Shown here piece by piece: positions 6,028-6,843 of a stretch of DNA of 6,843 bases. The notes under the pieces were generated by a model. That model did no database searches and was not told where the DNA came from. It saw nothing but the letters and a program-made list of their open reading frames with translations. Each line of letters begins with the position of its first letter. Within the stretch, counting starts at the first letter, position 1. The DNA is from Litoreibacter sp. (GTDB lineage Bacteria > Pseudomonadota > Alphaproteobacteria > Rhodobacterales > Rhodobacteraceae). The stretch spans positions 1-6,843 of the forward strand of contig JABDPP010000192.1 of assembly GCA_013042765.1 (NCBI GenBank), written 5' to 3'. The translations under genes and the position numbers were made by a program.

Positions 6028-6489
6028 ATGAAAACCTACACCGCAAAACCCGCGGAGATCGACAAGAAATGGATCCTGATCGACGCTGAGGGCGTTGTTC
6101 TGGGCCGTCTTGCCTCGATCGTCGCGATGCGCTTGCGCGGCAAGCACAAAGCCTCCTTCACTCCGCATATGGATATGGGCGACAACGTTATCATCGTGAA
6201 CGCCGAGAAGATCCAGCTGACGGGCAACAAGCGTGAGAAGCCGAACTACTGGCACACCGGCCACCCCGGCGGAATCAAGTCGCGCACCAACCAGGAGATC
6301 CTGGAAGGGGCCCATCCTGAGCGCGTTGTCATGCAGGCCGTCAAGCGCATGCTGCCCGGCGGGCCACTGTCGCGCCAGCAAATGACCAACCTTCGCGTTT
6401 ATGCCGGTGCCGAGCACCCGCATGAGGCGCAATCCCCCGAAGTTCTGGATGTCGCATCCAAGAACCCGAAAAACACGCGGAGCGCTTAA
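6028..6489 (+). CDS. rplM: 50S ribosomal protein L13
   Basis: L13 is an early-assembly 23S rRNA-binding protein of the large ribosomal subunit. The 153-residue product begins [22 protein letters not shown] and shows the family blocks VLGRLAS (24-30), [17 protein letters not shown] (36-52), [15 protein letters not shown] (54-68) and YWHTGHPGG (74-82). The block ending [16 protein letters not shown] (about 104-119) follows, then [15 protein letters not shown]. It is about ten residues longer than the E. coli protein because of a C-terminal tail ([15 protein letters not shown]), usual in alphaproteobacteria. AGGG at 6017-6020 lies seven bases before the ATG. rpsI follows two bases after the stop, so the two are one operon. 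Confidence 0.98.
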   Translation: MKTYTAKPAEIDKKWILIDAEGVVLGRLASIVAMRLRGKHKASFTPHMDMGDNVIIVNAEKIQLTGNKREKPNYWHTGHPGGIKSRTNQEILEGAHPERVVMQAVKRMLPGGPLSRQQMTNLRVYAGAEHPHEAQSPEVLDVASKNPKNTRSA

Positions 6490-6491
6490 CG

Positions 6492-6843
6492 ATGTCTGAT
6501 GAAATCAAATCCCTCGACGACCTGAACGAGGTTGTCACGACGGAGGCACCGGCAGAAGTTGTCGCTGCTTCTATAGCCCGCGAACCCGTCCGCGACGAGC
6601 TTGGCCGGTCCTATGCCACTGGCAAGCGGAAGGACGCGGTTGCCCGTGTCTGGATCAAGCCCGGTTCTGGTAAGGTCGTGGTCAACGGCAAGGACATGCC
6701 GGTTTACTTCGCGCGCCCTGTTCTGCAGATGATCCTGCGCCAGCCGTTCACGGTTGCCGGCGTCGAAGATCAATTCGATGTCAGTGCGACTGTGAAAGGT
6801 GGGGGCCTCAGCGGTCAGGCCGGTGCAGTCAAGCACGGTATTT
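6492..6843 (+). CDS. rpsI: 30S ribosomal protein S9, C-terminus cut by window edge
   Basis: S9 is a small-subunit protein whose C-terminal tail reaches the P-site tRNA; that tail is beyond the window. The visible 117 residues begin [13 protein letters not shown], an acidic N-terminal extension of about 38 residues absent from E. coli S9. The conserved core follows: [21 protein letters not shown] (40-60), [13 protein letters not shown], and [17 protein letters not shown] (101-117), part of the S9 signature. The ATG lies two bases after the rplM stop, with GGAG at 6479-6482 inside the end of rplM as its ribosome site, which fits coupled translation in the L13-S9 operon. The full-length protein would be expected to be roughly 160 residues. 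Confidence 0.97.
   Translation, partial: MSDEIKSLDDLNEVVTTEAPAEVVAASIAREPVRDELGRSYATGKRKDAVARVWIKPGSGKVVVNGKDMPVYFARPVLQMILRQPFTVAGVEDQFDVSATVKGGGLSGQAGAVKHGI

Noticed and set aside
5968..6432. Minus-strand open frame of 154 codons
   Set aside because: It is antisense to rplM and its leader and has no recognisable protein pattern.
1..6843. CRISPR array, tRNA or rRNA gene, insertion sequence, or phage or defence cassette
   Set aside because: I saw no spaced repeats, cloverleaf sequences, transposase motifs or terminal inverted repeats; apart from the pseudogene the genes are housekeeping or common metabolic families.

Overview
The window looks like ordinary chromosomal DNA from an alphaproteobacterium, most likely of the Rhodobacteraceae (Roseobacter group). 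The GC content is fairly high. It carries a tight aroK-aroB pair with a divergent small membrane protein upstream, an SSB with a Gly-rich tail ending in DDEIPF, and an rplM-rpsI pair whose S9 has a long acidic N-terminal extension. The taxonomic call is inference from gene content and protein style, since no marker comparison could be run.

Layout, left to right. Positions 1-749 hold two overlapping minus-strand genes: a 44-residue single-span membrane protein and an exported protein of unknown function that runs off the left edge. From 845 to 2532, on the plus strand, are shikimate kinase (aroK) and 3-dehydroquinate synthase (aroB), overlapping by one base. From 2533 to 3200 there is no intact gene, but the minus strand carries a decayed cysteine synthase (CysK/CysM family) remnant. 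It has a large internal deletion, an in-frame stop, two one-base frameshifts and a lost C-terminus. Next come a strong intrinsic terminator (3165-3197) and ssb on the minus strand, then a 185-base divergent spacer and a secreted lytic transglycosylase on the plus strand. A minus-strand crotonase-fold protein (enoyl-CoA hydratase-like) and a divergent plus-strand hotdog thioesterase follow. The window closes with the ribosomal protein genes rplM and rpsI, the latter cut by the right edge.

Functional links are modest. aroK and aroB act in the shikimate pathway and are almost certainly one transcript. rplM and rpsI are the classic L13-S9 operon and are preceded by an AT-rich promoter region and a strong hairpin leader. 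The crotonase and the thioesterase both belong to acyl-CoA-handling superfamilies and share a 58-base divergent spacer. The remaining genes are housekeeping.

I found no previously undescribed multi-gene system. The most notable observations are the cysteine synthase pseudogene, the rplM leader hairpin, a pair of GANTC methylation-type sites directly upstream of ssb, and a crotonase that lacks both hydratase catalytic glutamates.
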